Below are positions 1 to 7,692 of a stretch of DNA of 13,867 nucleotides, piece by piece. The notes beneath the pieces were generated by a model. The model worked only from the letters and a program-made list of their open reading frames with translations. It did no database searches and was not told the DNA's origin. Position 1 is the stretch's first letter. The number at the start of each line of letters is the position of its first letter. The position numbers were made by a program, and so were the translations under genes. This DNA is from Symbiodinium natans (Eukaryota; Sar; Dinophyceae; Suessiales; Symbiodiniaceae): contig CAJNDS010002790.1 of assembly GCA_905221605.1 (NCBI GenBank), positions 517,501-531,367 on the forward strand. Direction: 5' to 3'.

Positions 1-345
1 ATGGTCAGCATTGAGTCCTGCAGAAGTGAAATGGTTGGGGCGTGGGGCGGAAGAATCTGCTTCTTAGGGTCAATCAAGGGCCCCACCCTAAAAGCCAAAA
101 GACCGCAACCCCTCTGGACCCAAGAACCCTAAACTCTGCAAACCTTAAGGTTCTAACCCTCGACCCAAAACCATCCAAAACCTTTAAACCCTAGACCCAA
201 AAAAACACCTACTTTAAACCCAAAATCAAACCTGGAAAGCCCCTTATATGCCTACATCATGAGCTTATAACTGCAAGATGGAACAGTTGGCCTATAGCAC
301 CTTAGGAAAACGTCTTTTTGGGAGATAGGGGCTTGCCTCACATCT
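1..345. other. No firm gene; degenerate CCCTAAA tract and possible exon edge
   Basis: Positions 115-230 hold decayed CCCTAAA-like units mixed with A-rich sequence. On the minus strand, TTTCACTTCTGCAG ends at 18 with G next, a good AG|G acceptor. The 17 bases that follow to the window edge could begin the next exon of the ERGIC-like gene (one frame reads DSMLT), but this is too short to test. Confidence 0.3.
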
Positions 346-394
346 CTAAACCCTAAACCCTAAACCCTAAACCCTAAACCCTAAACCCTAAACC
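346..394 (-). repeat. CCCTAAA telomere-type tract
   Basis: About seven near-perfect CCCTAAA units on the plus strand (G-rich strand is minus). The following 395-579 is non-repetitive and has no convincing exon; on the minus strand it would be intron downstream of exon c. Confidence 0.95.
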
Positions 395-579
395 ATGTAA
401 AAATCTGCATCCTGGGTTGTCCTGGGTCTACTTTGGACAGGCATGGCCAAAGGCAAACCATGCTTTTTGAAGAGTTTTTCCCAAGGGCATCCCGTATTCC
501 CAATAACCATTTACCTGGAACCGTTGGGAAGGCCTTAGGGCTCTTTCGGGGCCCTTAAGGTCCCGGTTAGGGTCTAGAG

Positions 580-656
580 CCCCCTAAACCCTAAACCTTA
601 AACCCTAAACCCTTCACCCTAAACCCCTAAACCCTAAACCTTAAACCCTAAACCCT
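580..656 (-). repeat. Degenerate CCCTAAA tract
   Basis: About ten units with CCTTAAA and CCCCTAAA variants. It abuts exon c of the ERGIC-like gene at 661 and is TTTAGGG-sense in the transcript, immediately after the donor. Confidence 0.92.
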
Positions 657-660
657 GAGC

Positions 661-2001
661 CCTTTAGAGGGTTGTCCTGGTTGCTGTCCAGTGATACGTC
701 TGTCCGCCGCTCAGACCGGAGGAAGGCGTTGGTCTCGCAAATGAACAAGACCACCTGGTTCGGGTTGAGAAGGGGGGGGGGGGGGTTGGGGTTCAAGGTG
801 TGGGTTTGGGGTTTGGGGCTTAGGGTTTGGGGTTTAGGGTTTAGGGTTTTGGGTTTAGAGTCAGCTTTTGGAGGTCATTTGCTTGGGGGCTTGTCGAAGG
901 ATGGTGTTAGAAGAGGGGGAGGAGGGTTTGGGGTTTGGGGTTTAGGGTTTTGGGGCTTAGGGTGTAGGGTTTCGGGCTTAGGGATGCCCACGGGCATCAA
1001 AAATGCCAACCCCAATTAATTACGGTTTGGGGATAACAGTAGGGCGTGGCGTGTGTCTGGTGTGCTGTATGTATGCACACACATTCTTGCATACGTGCTT
1101 CTCTCTCTGCCTACTTTCGCATCCATCTGTCGATCTACCCGGAATCCCAAACCCTAGCCCTAAACCCTACATCCTAAGCCCTAAGCCCCAAACCCCAAAT
1201 CCTAAATCGTCTAAACCCTACACCCTACACCCTAAACCCTAAACCCTAAATCCTAAACCCTAAACCCCAAGCCCCAAACCCCGCAGCCACCGGAAAACAG
1301 CCCTCCTGGGTGCCCCCGCGCACGTCACCACTGCCACCAGCGTCATCACCGCGCCGGTGGCGCTGGCCTGCCCAGGGGGCGCGGAACCCAAACGGCCCGG
1401 TTTAGGGTTTAGGGTTCAGGGTTTAGGGTTTAGGGTCTAGGGTTTAGGGTTTAGGGTTGAGGGTTTAGGGTAACTATATAAACCCTACCATGGCGACCCT
1501 ACGCCGGCCTAAGCCCGAAACTTAAACCTAAAACCCTAAACCCTAAATCCTAATCCTAAACCCTGAAAACTCCAACCCTCAACCCCCCAAAGCCCGAACC
1601 GTACATACAGGAGAAACTACAGCCTTTCCATTAACAAAATGAAAGCTTGGGGCTGGCTACGTCTTTTTATTCAGAAAACCCGGAACCTAAAAAGGCAGAA
1701 AAAGGGAGCACAACTCCACCAAGCTGCCAAGTTCTGGGGCAACCGAAACCTTAAGACCCCAAACCTAAACCCCAAACCCTAAACCCTAAACCCTAACCCC
1801 AAACCTAAACCCGAAACCCTAAACCCCAAACCTAAACCCTAAACCCTAAACATCCCTAAACCCGAAACCCTCAACCCCAAACCTGAACCCTAAACCCTTA
1901 TAAACCCTAAACATCCCTAAACCCTAAACTGGAAACCTGGAAGGTTGGCCTCCGCAAGGTCCTTGGGCACCGTGCGAAAGGCATCGATGCCCGCGGCCCA
2001 T
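661..2001 (-). CDS. ERGIC/Erv46/PDIL5-4-like ER-Golgi membrane protein, partial spliced gene
   Basis: Three minus-strand exons join in frame. Exon a (1950-2001) follows CACCCAG, carries one leading base, then reads WAAGIDAFRTVPKDLAE. Exon b (1320-1367) reads ASATGAVMTLVAVVTC. Exon c (661-754) starts VVLFICETNAFLRSERR, contains TDVSLDSNQDNPLK and leaves one base. The joined 64 codons align without gaps to the start of plant PDIL5-4 and ERGIC-3 proteins as I remember them: an F-x-x-x-P-x-D-L-x-E-A motif, then a 20-residue membrane helix ending E-x-N-x-[YF]-L, then a V-x-x-D lumenal stretch. These proteins cycle between ER and Golgi in COPII vesicles; the PDIL5-4 branch adds a thioredoxin domain, which cannot be seen here. 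Both introns are GC...AG with G after the acceptor, phase 0, as in dinoflagellates. The start codon exon is not found. The rest lies left of the window; a possible further acceptor is CTGCAG at 23-18. The family call rests on remembered sequences, not on a search. Confidence 0.72.
773..985 (+). repeat. Degenerate TTTAGGG tract
   Basis: G-rich variants (GTTTGGG, GTTTAGGG, GCTTAGGG) run through 773-860 and 923-985, with a 60-bp non-repeat insert. The 115-codon plus-strand frame over it exists because this repeat lacks stops in that frame. Confidence 0.9.
1147..1282 (-). repeat. CCCTAAA tract with variants
   Basis: Units include CCCTAAG, CCCCAAA and CCCTACA variants, with the most regular part at 1225-1265. 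It lies between the loop of intron b-c and exon b. Confidence 0.92.
1400..1473 (+). repeat. TTTAGGG tract
   Basis: About ten TTTAGGG units with single-base variants (TTCAGGG, TCTAGGG, TTGAGGG). Only about 15 bp separate it from CCCTAAA-orientation units starting near 1483, so the two tracts face each other. Confidence 0.95.
1481..1930 (-). repeat. CCCTAAA tracts with a unique insert
   Basis: CCCTAAA-like units run at 1481-1580 and densely at 1755-1930, where CCCGAAA, CCCCAAA and CATCCCTAAA variants alternate. Positions 1600-1750 are unique, A-rich and without a supported exon. Confidence 0.88.
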
Positions 2002-2024
2002 CTGGGTGGGGGGTTGGGTGGTGG

Positions 2025-2052
2025 GGGTTTAGGGTTTAGGGTTTAGGGTTTA
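2025..2052 (+). repeat. Short TTTAGGG tract
   Basis: Four TTTAGGG units just upstream, in transcript sense, of exon a of the ERGIC-like gene. The acceptor's pyrimidine tract lies between them at 2003-2024 on the minus strand. Decayed G-rich units continue to about 2220. Confidence 0.93.
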
Positions 2053-2220
2053 GAATTTCATGGTTTCTTGGGGTTTCGAGTTTCGGGGTTGCGGTCTAAG
2101 TTTTGGCATTTAGGGCTTATGAGTTCTGAGTCTAGGTCCTGGTTTCGTCACGCAAGGCCTTGGAGGGTTTTAGTCTTCGGGCCTTTCGCAGTTTAGGGCC
2201 GCTAGGGTTCGGGGCTTCAG

Positions 2221-2600
2221 GGGGGCTTGAGAGTACTCCAGGAGAGCGAAGGCGCTCATCTTCCGTAATGGGAAGCTGCGTAGCCAGTCTGAGATCCTAA
2301 ACCATAAGCCCTAAAAGTGCAGTACAGAGTGGAGCCCTTGCTCCTGAGGAACACTCCTACTCTTACTCCTGCTCCTACTCCTACTCCAAAGGGTAAAACC
2401 CGATTTGACACCCCCAAACATCCGACCCACCAAGCGGGCTGTGTGGCAAGAGTCTCCTTAAAACCGAGCTGATGGCAGTTCTAACAATGACAACAACTAA
2501 CTGACACGAATAGCTATGTTCAAAAAATGCCCCACTTCCATCATCCTCTTCATTTAGGGGCCAACTGAATCAATCCTAAACCCCGAAACCTTGTGGAGTG
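2221..2600. other. No gene found; contains a CTCCTA hexamer run
   Basis: Positions 2350-2390 hold an imperfect hexamer run (ACTCCT with CTTACT and CTGCTC variants). A minus-strand ATG at 2259 opens MSAFALLEYSQAP, a conceivable but unsupported first exon for the ERGIC-like gene. The rest is unique, without frames over 60 codons. Confidence 0.5.
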
Positions 2601-2640
2601 GTTTAGGGTTTAGGCTGCAGGCCCTGCTCAGAAACTTCCT

Positions 2641-2659
2641 GGGGGGGGGGGGGGGGGGG
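2641..2659 (+). repeat. G19 homopolymer
   Basis: Nineteen consecutive G. Other long G or C runs in the window are at 771-784, 3537-3546, 5246-5259, 5705-5717, 8694-8709, 10320-10332 and 11071-11080. Such runs are prone to assembly error and quadruplex formation. Confidence 0.9.
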
Positions 2660-2764
2660 CCCTAAACCCTGTCACGTCACGAGTTCAAGCAAACGGGTTT
2701 GGGATGTAAGGTTCTGAAGTTTGTGGGTCGGGTGGACTCAAGGGCAAGGGAGTCGCCCACATGG

Positions 2765-2854
2765 GGGTTTACGAACATAAAGGACCCTGAAGATAGACCC
2801 CCACATGGTAGGATTCCCTGAAAATAAGGACCCCCAATAAGGTACCCGTAATTT
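2765..2854 (+). repeat. Dispersed repeat D, copy 1
   Basis: The core GGATTCCCTGAAAATAAGG followed by ACCCCCAATAAGGTACCC recurs at 6709-6798 in the same orientation and at 4964-5030 inverted. This copy shares the leading GTTTACGA with copy 2. No coding capacity is seen. Confidence 0.8.
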
Positions 2855-2930
2855 CCTAAACCCTAAACCCTAAACCCTAAACCCTAAACCCTAAACCCTA
2901 AACCCTTAACCCTAAAGACCCTAAACCCTT
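2855..2930 (-). repeat. CCCTAAA tract
   Basis: About seven perfect CCCTAAA units, then CCCTTAA and a 3-bp interruption. It begins directly at the end of dispersed repeat D copy 1. Confidence 0.95.
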
Positions 2931-2931
2931 T

Positions 2932-3000
2932 CATGGGCCTGGGCGGCCCCATTGCCAACTGAGGAAGAGAGCCTTCGTCTGGCTTTGGCCTCAGAGGCAA
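2932..3000. other. Possible short exon, strand undecided
   Basis: This GC-rich island has an open frame on each strand. The plus frame reads PLPTEEESLRLALASEAK and stops being plausible at a GTGCGTAAG donor-like site; the acidic-Leu-Ala-Leu pattern loosely recalls a ubiquitin-interacting motif. The minus frame reads AKARRRLSSSVGNGAAQ between CTCTGAG|G and a GC donor, fitting the splice style of the neighbouring gene and its strand. No family is assigned. Confidence 0.3.
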
Positions 3001-3629
3001 AGGTGCGTAAGCCCTAAAAACTCCAAACCTCCATTTCTCTTCGGGTAGTTCCACGGTCCCTCCATCTGGGCCCTGAGATGCCTCAAATGGGGACCTCTTC
3101 TATGCCCTATAAAGACCCAATGCCCAAGAGCCCATACTTCAGAACCCTTGAAGAAGGTAAGAGACCACGTTACGGATCATGTAGCCGTATTTCGAATGCC
3201 CCCTAAGTCTGCACTAAAGCCATACGCCCAAAATCAAAACCCCAACCCCCACAAGCCCTGCCCAGGAGGCCCAAAACCAGGAATTGGGGGGGGACGAAAC
3301 AGCCAGGATTTCTTTTGAGGCTTCCCTTGACCCAAGAGAAACCTAAAGCCTTCTTGGTTTGAGGATGTTTGAGGGGCTGGCTTTTCAGAGAACCTGGCAG
3401 CTCGGCTATACATCAAGCTACAACTGGGATAATGCAGGGTTTAGGGTATGGGGTATACCCAACATACCATACTTATGACCTTCTACCCCGACTTGAAAGC
3501 TACTTGCTAAGTTCCCTGGCCCTTCAAGAACCTTTCCCCCCCCCTCCCCCAACGAATCACCCAGGGCACTCTGAACGCCATAGGATGAACGCACGGCTGC
3601 CGCGCACGAAAGGATGACATTTTAAAAGA
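3001..3629. other. No supported gene
   Basis: Mostly unique sequence. The plus frame at 3369-3617 (82 codons) and the minus frame at 3234-3416 (60 codons) overlap, match no family I recognise, and include a proline run from a C tract. There is a short TTTAGGG-like patch near 3436. Confidence 0.5.
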
Positions 3630-3770
3630 AACCCTGAGCCCCAGACCCAAACCTCAAACCCTAGGCCTGACCAACTTTAGGGTTTAGGGTTAAGGGTTTA
3701 GGGTTTTGGGTTTATAGGCTTTAGGGTTTAGGGTTAAGGGTTTTGGGTTTTGGGTTTAGGGTTTAGGGTG
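3630..3770. repeat. CCCTAAA then TTTAGGG tracts in near-direct apposition
   Basis: Decayed CCCTAAA-orientation units (3630-3662) meet TTTAGGG-orientation units (3676-3770) with only about ten bases between. The TTTAGGG side mixes TTAAGGG and TTTTGGG variants. Confidence 0.88.
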
Positions 3771-4280
3771 CCGTCTTAAGCTGAGGGACGACCCTGCGCC
3801 GCCGCAAAGCGCTGGCAAAGCGTGGCAGGAGGCGGCCGCACCGGACAGGAAAACACGCGTGGGACTACGGGGGGGGCCACAAGGTGCTGCTTCCGCGCGT
3901 GCTTTCGGGATTTCTGGTGGGGGCTACTTTACCCCTTTACCTACAGTTTTTTAGGGGCTCTGCCTCTTTATTAAGGGGTAGTTTACTACTGAACTGTAGG
4001 GAATTGGGGTTACAGTTCGGGGCGCAGGATCTCGGGATGTAGGAGCTCACGGAGACTTCTGTGGGAAGACTGGGCACCGTCCTACGCGCTTGCAATGGCT
4101 CTGAACCTGATCAAGTAACAAGAACTAGGTGTTTTGAGCATGTCGCACCGAAAACGTCTCGAAACCTTATAGCACCCCCCCAAAACCTCGAGAAGATTTT
4201 GAGTCTAGGACTTCTTGTGTCTGCTTCTGTGCTGCGACAGCTGCTGCCCATGGAATGGAAGACGGCTCCGATGTGCTCCC
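3771..4280. other. GC-rich then unique stretch, no firm gene
   Basis: Positions 3775-3905 are GC-rich with stop-free frames on both strands (a plus frame reads DDPAPPQSAGKAWQEAAAPD), so an exon fragment is possible. Positions 4185-4280 also read on both strands (plus NLEKILSLGLLVSASVLRQL, minus REHIGAVFHSMGSSCRS). Neither has the flanking repeat layout of the recognised exons, and no family is recognised. Confidence 0.35.
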
Positions 4281-4460
4281 GTACCCCTAAACCCCTAAAC
4301 CCCTAAAACCCCTAAAACCCCTAAAACCCCTAAAACCCCTAAAACCCCTAAAACCCCTAAAACCCCTACATCCCTAAAGGCCCTAAACCCCTAAAACCGC
4401 TAACACCCTTAAAACCCCTAAAACCCCTAAAGCCCCTAAACCCGGAAACCCCAAGCACCC
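4281..4460 (-). repeat. CCCCTAAA / CCCCTAAAA variant array
   Basis: Octamer CCCCTAAA grades into at least seven consecutive 9-mers CCCCTAAAA, then decays to mixed units such as CCGCTAACA. The longer unit distinguishes it from the 7-bp tracts elsewhere. Confidence 0.93.
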
Positions 4461-4530
4461 CAAACCCTCCAATCCTCAACCCCGATGGGGTTGGGGGCTT
4501 CTCTTCTGGCAACGCGGCTTTAGGACAATA

Positions 4531-4676
4531 TCGGGTTTCGGTTTCGGGCTTAGGGGTTTGGGGTTTAATAGGGGTTTCTCAAGGGCCTATAGGGGTTTAG
4601 GGGGTTTTGGAAGTGGGGATTGTTGGTCAGGGGTCAGGGTTTTAGGGTTTTGGGGTTTTGGATTTGGGGGTTTCTC
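4531..4676 (+). repeat. Degenerate TTTAGGG-type tract
   Basis: G-rich units (GTTTCGG, TTAGGGG, TTTTGGGG) with heavy drift. Together with the array at 4281-4460 it brackets a 60-bp island at 4475-4530 in the layout seen around exons, but no convincing frame is visible there. Confidence 0.8.
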
Positions 4677-5068
4677 CCGGGCCCTGAACACACCCCACCC
4701 CTTCCTCCCCTGAACCCGACCCTACCTGCATAACCCCAACCAAAACACATTGAAAGGCCATGAGAGGCATCCGAACCTCCATAGCCCCCACCTTCCCAAA
4801 GCAGCAAGCGCCTAAACCCCTAAACGCTTAAATCTTTACAGCCCTACTCCTATACACCCCAACCATCCCCAATCCGAAGCCCTTGAAACCTACACCTAAA
4901 ACCTCCAGCGCGACAAGTCAACAACAGAAACCCCAAAGCCTAAACCTCAAGATGGGAGTTTCCGAAATTAGGGGTACCTTATCGGGGTCCTCATTATCAG
5001 GGAATCCTGCTATTTGGGGGTCTAAATTTGGCTTAAAGTTGGCTTAGGGCTCGGGGTCCGTGGGGAAC
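4677..5068. other. C-rich unique stretch with sparse telomere-like units
   Basis: It holds scattered CCCTAAA-like units (4811-4940) and dispersed repeat D copy 3. No frame over 60 codons and no recognised RNA gene. Confidence 0.6.
4964..5030 (-). repeat. Dispersed repeat D, copy 3 (inverted, shorter)
   Basis: The reverse complement reads GACCCCCAAATAGCAGGATT, then CCCTGATAATGAGG, then ACCCCGATAAGGTACCCCTA, matching copies 1 and 2 at roughly 80 percent by eye. Confidence 0.75.
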
Positions 5069-5160
5069 CCTAAACCCAAACAAACCCAAAACACCAAACC
5101 CCTAACCCAGCTAAACCCGAAACCCGAAACCCGAAACCCCAACCCAGCTAAACCCCAAAC
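5069..5160 (-). repeat. Degenerate CCCGAAA / CCCTAAA tract
   Basis: It includes three successive ACCCGAA units and two copies of AACCCAGCTAAACCC, a small higher-order pattern. Confidence 0.85.
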
Positions 5161-5442
5161 TCGGGCCGTAAAGCCCGAAATTATCGTCCCAGTTTTGGGC
5201 TTGGGGTAGGGTGCAACCGACGATCAACTATCATTTTTTCGCCTTCCCCCCCCCCCTGACAACCGCTGCGGTGACCTCTCAAAACAACACATGCTTTTAT
5301 TGCATAGGCCGACCCTCCTACCACTGCGCAACATGAACCCTACAGGCTAAATTTTGCATCCCGAACCCTGGGCTGCTCCCTGAAGCCCCAAGTCCCGAAA
5401 CCCCGCACCCTGATTCCCGAAGCTCAAGCCCCCTATGTTCGT
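5161..5442. other. No gene found
   Basis: Unique sequence with a small hairpin (CGGGC-CGTAAA-GCCCG near 5163-5178), a C13 run near 5247 and decayed CCCGAAA units after 5380. Confidence 0.6.
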
Positions 5443-5540
5443 AAACCCTATAAACCTAAACCCTAAACCCTAAACCCTAAACCCTAAACCCTAAACCCTA
5501 AACCCTAAACCCTAAACCCTAAACCCTAACCCTAAACCCT
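5443..5540 (-). repeat. Long regular CCCTAAA tract
   Basis: About thirteen units, nearly all perfect between 5455 and 5528. One of the cleanest tracts in the window, so probably recent. Confidence 0.96.
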
Positions 5541-5593
5541 AGAAAGAGCTTGCGGCGCTGTAGAAGCCTCCTGGGGGGGGGGCAAGAAGGGGC

Positions 5594-5638
5594 CTGGGAG
5601 AGCTTCTCGGACAAGCGGCGCTCCTGGCGGATGGCGTC
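5594..5638 (-). CDS. Candidate exon, coiled-coil-like
   Basis: The minus frame DAIRQERRLSEKLSQ (15 codons) lies between GTTCAG|G and a GC donor (CAG|GCCCCT), phase 0 at both ends. It is rich in charged residues with a heptad-like pattern. A CCCTAAA tract follows on its left, as for the ERGIC-like exons. The plus strand is also open here (LGELLGQAALLADGVLNSLA), so strand is uncertain. It could belong with the islands at 7103-7147 and 7787-7825 in one long-intron gene; no family is recognised. Confidence 0.35.
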
Positions 5639-6708
5639 CTGAACTCTCTGGCCCGGCATAGGGCTTTCGTTGATGTTCAACAGTCCTTCTTAGGGATTAG
5701 AATAGGGGGGGGGGGGGACACTATACTCCCTAGTAAGGACTGCTAACATTTCAGGGAACATCCTAAGGTTTTCGCTTCGACGTTTCGGCCCGGAAATTTT
5801 TGAGTGGCCGGGTGCAGGATCGGCCCAAAACGAAACGTCACGCCATATAAAGCCCTCCTAGCCCTGGGGCTAACGTGCTTTGGGGTGCAGGCTTGCTGCT
5901 TGGGGGCCTGGGCGGTTGAGGGGTTTAGGGGAAAGCAGTCATGAGCGTCATGACCTAAAAACCCAGCTAGAGTCTAGCTGCCAGATTCACCATAAACCTA
6001 CTCAGTTCGGGTGTAGAGAGGGATTCGGGGCTCAGGGCGCGTAGGGGATGTACGCGAAGTGCCCGATCTCGAGACAGCTGTTCAAGGAGTCCCTGGTTAA
6101 AATGTTTCATACTCCCCTAGGCTCCCTCCATTATTAAGGCTTATGAAGGGAGAATTAATTAAAATTAAGCCTAATTAAGGTTATGTAAGGGGAGAACCCC
6201 CGGAGGCAAAGCTGTAGTGTAGAGGAACTGCCAAGCAGCCACGTGCAGCAACCAGCGGCAAGACTCATCACGCCCGCGTGTTGAGACAGGTCCTCACAAT
6301 ACGTGCTGGTGTAGCCGGTGAAGCCAGGCTGTTGGAAGTGGTCCCAAGTCGCTGCTACTCGTAATTAAGGCACCGCTTGTGCACCAATCAAGCGTAACGA
6401 GCACGAGAGACCTTAAGTGTCCAAAGCATGGCGCGCGCTGAGCTTCGCCAAGGGCGTGTTCGAGCTGCATTGACACACCAGGGGTCGTATAGAGGGGGGT
6501 AGTAGGGTAACCCATGCTTCAGTGGGGCGCAAGGGAACCTCGCAATGAAAAAAGGCAGAAGGGGTGCCACTGGATCTCCAAGGGAACTATCTGACTCCTC
6601 CTGGGCTTAACTCAAACCTGGGAGGTAAAACAAAAGATTCGCTCGGATACCATGAGGGTGGCAACTGTCCTTGTCGCGTTGAAACACCCGAAAACATCCG
6701 GGAAATTT
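5639..6708. other. Long unique stretch, no firm gene
   Basis: Unusually poor in telomeric repeats. It holds a G-run-centred inverted repeat (5681-5742), an AT-rich palindromic patch near 6120-6175 (GGCTTA...TAAGCC), and GC-rich sequence at 6230-6500. Minus frames at 6294-6515 and 6388-6570 overlap in different phases and resemble no family. A gene could lie here in exons too short to call. Confidence 0.45.
5681..5742. repeat. Imperfect inverted repeat around a G run
   Basis: CAGTCCTTCTTAGGGA (5681-5696) pairs with TCCCTAGTAAGGACTG (5727-5742) with two mismatches. The loop contains thirteen G. It could be a small foldback or MITE remnant. Confidence 0.7.
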
Positions 6709-6798
6709 GGTGGTTTACGAGAATAAGGGACCCCTCAATTCAGACCCCAAGTAGTAGGATCCCCTAAACATAAGGACCCCAATAAGGTACCCCCTAAT
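6709..6798 (+). repeat. Dispersed repeat D, copy 2
   Basis: It matches copy 1 from GTTTACGA through GTAGGAT, CCCTAAACATAAGGACCCC and AATAAGGTACCC. The minor differences are spread evenly, as expected of old copies. Confidence 0.8.
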
Positions 6799-6902
6799 GC
6801 AAACGCCAAAGTGTCTCCAGAGCAGCGTTCGCCAGCAGAGAAGGGTATTAGTGTTGAGAGAGTTGAGTTTAGAATTTCGAGCTCCGGGAAGCTTAGGGGA
6901 CG

Positions 6903-7100
6903 CCCTAAACCCCTAAACCCCTAAACCCCTAAACCCCTCAACCCCTCAACCCCTCAACCCCTAAACCCCTAAACCCCCAAACCCCTAAACCCCTAGACCC
7001 CTAAACCCCTAGACCCCTAAACCCTAATCTCTATACACCCTAAACCCCTAAACACCCACCCCTAAACCCCAAACCCTAAACCCTATACACCCTAAACCCC
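6903..7100 (-). repeat. CCCCTAAA octamer array
   Basis: About twenty units, mostly the 8-mer CCCCTAAA with CCCCTCAA and CCCCTAGA variants. It becomes irregular (CCCTATACA) after 7020. It ends at the candidate exon 7103-7147. Confidence 0.95.
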
Positions 7101-7102
7101 TC

Positions 7103-7147
7103 CTCCAAAGTCTGCACCCGGCGCTCCAGGTCAAGGCTGATCTGCTC
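7103..7147 (-). CDS. Candidate exon, coiled-coil-like
   Basis: The minus frame EQISLDLERRVQTLE (15 codons) follows CATAAG|G and ends before GAGGGG, a GA-type donor; both splice types are known in dinoflagellates. The heptad-like pattern resembles the candidate at 5594-5638, which is also 45 bp and phase 0. It is flanked by CCCCTAAA on the left and TTTAGGG on the right, the layout around the ERGIC-like exons. The plus strand offers VKADLLLMLLKGTEG after CTCCAG|G, so strand is unproven. Confidence 0.35.
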
Positions 7148-7183
7148 CTTATGCTCTTAAAAGGAACTGAGGGCCTCCCATGG

Positions 7184-7299
7184 GGTTTAGGGTTTAGGGT
7201 TTAGGGTTTAGGGTTTAGGGTTTAGGGTTTAGGGTTTAGGGTTTGGGGTTTAGGGTTTAGGGTTTAGGGTTTAGGGTTTAGGGTTTAGGGTTTAGGGTT
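7184..7299 (+). repeat. Long regular TTTAGGG tract
   Basis: Sixteen units with a single TTTGGGG variant. It faces the CCCTAAA-type tracts at 6903-7100 across the candidate exon at 7103-7147. Confidence 0.97.
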
Positions 7300-7494
7300 A
7301 TGGGGTTGGGGCTTTGTGAGGGGTCCGAGGGTAGATACCGTGGAGCTTAGGAGGGGCTTTAAGGGCTGAAGAGTTCGGCAGTTCGCGTGGTTTCGGAGGA
7401 AGAGGGTGGACAATCCTGTTGCGGTGATACGCAGTTCACCGCCGCTAAAGCAATAGGAATGCACGCACCAATTTCACGTCGTAAGACCTCGGGC
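7300..7494. other. Unique spacer with a small hairpin
   Basis: GCGGTGA (7421-7427) pairs with TCACCGC (7436-7442). In the proposed intron 7148-7786 this would be the loop between the telomere-like arms. The minus frame 7359-7565 runs into the repeat and is not convincing. Confidence 0.5.
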
Positions 7495-7617
7495 TTTAAA
7501 CCCAAAGACTTGAACCTAAACCTTTGAACCCCTAAACCCCTGAACCACTGAACCCTAAACCCCAAACCCCTAAGCCCCTAAACCCCTGAACCCTATCCCT
7601 AAACCCCCAAACCCTGA
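7495..7617 (-). repeat. Degenerate CCCCTAAA tract
   Basis: Mixed CCCCTAAA, CCCCTGAA and CCCTAAA units, complementary in sense to the tract at 7184-7299. Confidence 0.88.
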
Positions 7618-7692
7618 ATCACACTTTATCACCTTCGCCATCGGAACCTCTTTAAGGGCCAAGTATATACTTCATAGGACAGGTATCCTAGG

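Larger units (their letters stand above)
755..1319 (-). other. Intron b-c of the ERGIC-like gene, with inverted telomere-like arms
   Basis: The 565-bp intron starts GCGGGG after ACGTGC and ends AACCAG before GTG on the minus strand. In transcript sense the 5' arm is TTTAGGG-like (plus-strand 1147-1282), the 3' arm is CCCTAAA-like (plus-strand 773-985), and a non-repeat loop at 986-1146 lies between them. The non-canonical GC donor gives the only join that keeps the membrane helix at the family's length. Confidence 0.62.
1368..1949 (-). other. Intron a-b of the ERGIC-like gene, made mostly of telomere-like repeats
   Basis: The 582-bp intron starts GCCAAC after GAG and ends GGGCAG before GCC on the minus strand. 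The junction carries the direct repeat AGGCCA at both ends. In transcript sense the 5' part is TTTAGGG-like (plus-strand CCCTAAA at 1755-1930 and 1481-1580) and the 3' part is CCCTAAA (plus-strand TTTAGGG at 1400-1473), so the two halves are complementary. The boundaries are inferred from reading frame and family alignment. Confidence 0.65.

Noticed and set aside
672-1019. 115-codon plus-strand gene at the exon c locus
   Set aside because: Its first part is the antisense of exon c, and the rest is TTTAGGG repeat translated as Gly/Leu/Val.
4061-4306. 81-codon plus frame
   Set aside because: It ends in the CCCCTAAA array, has no family match, and has an equally open opposite strand over its most protein-like part.
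6294-6570. Two minus-strand frames of 60-73 codons
   Set aside because: They overlap in different phases, have no recognised motif or splice context, and are near chance length for this composition.
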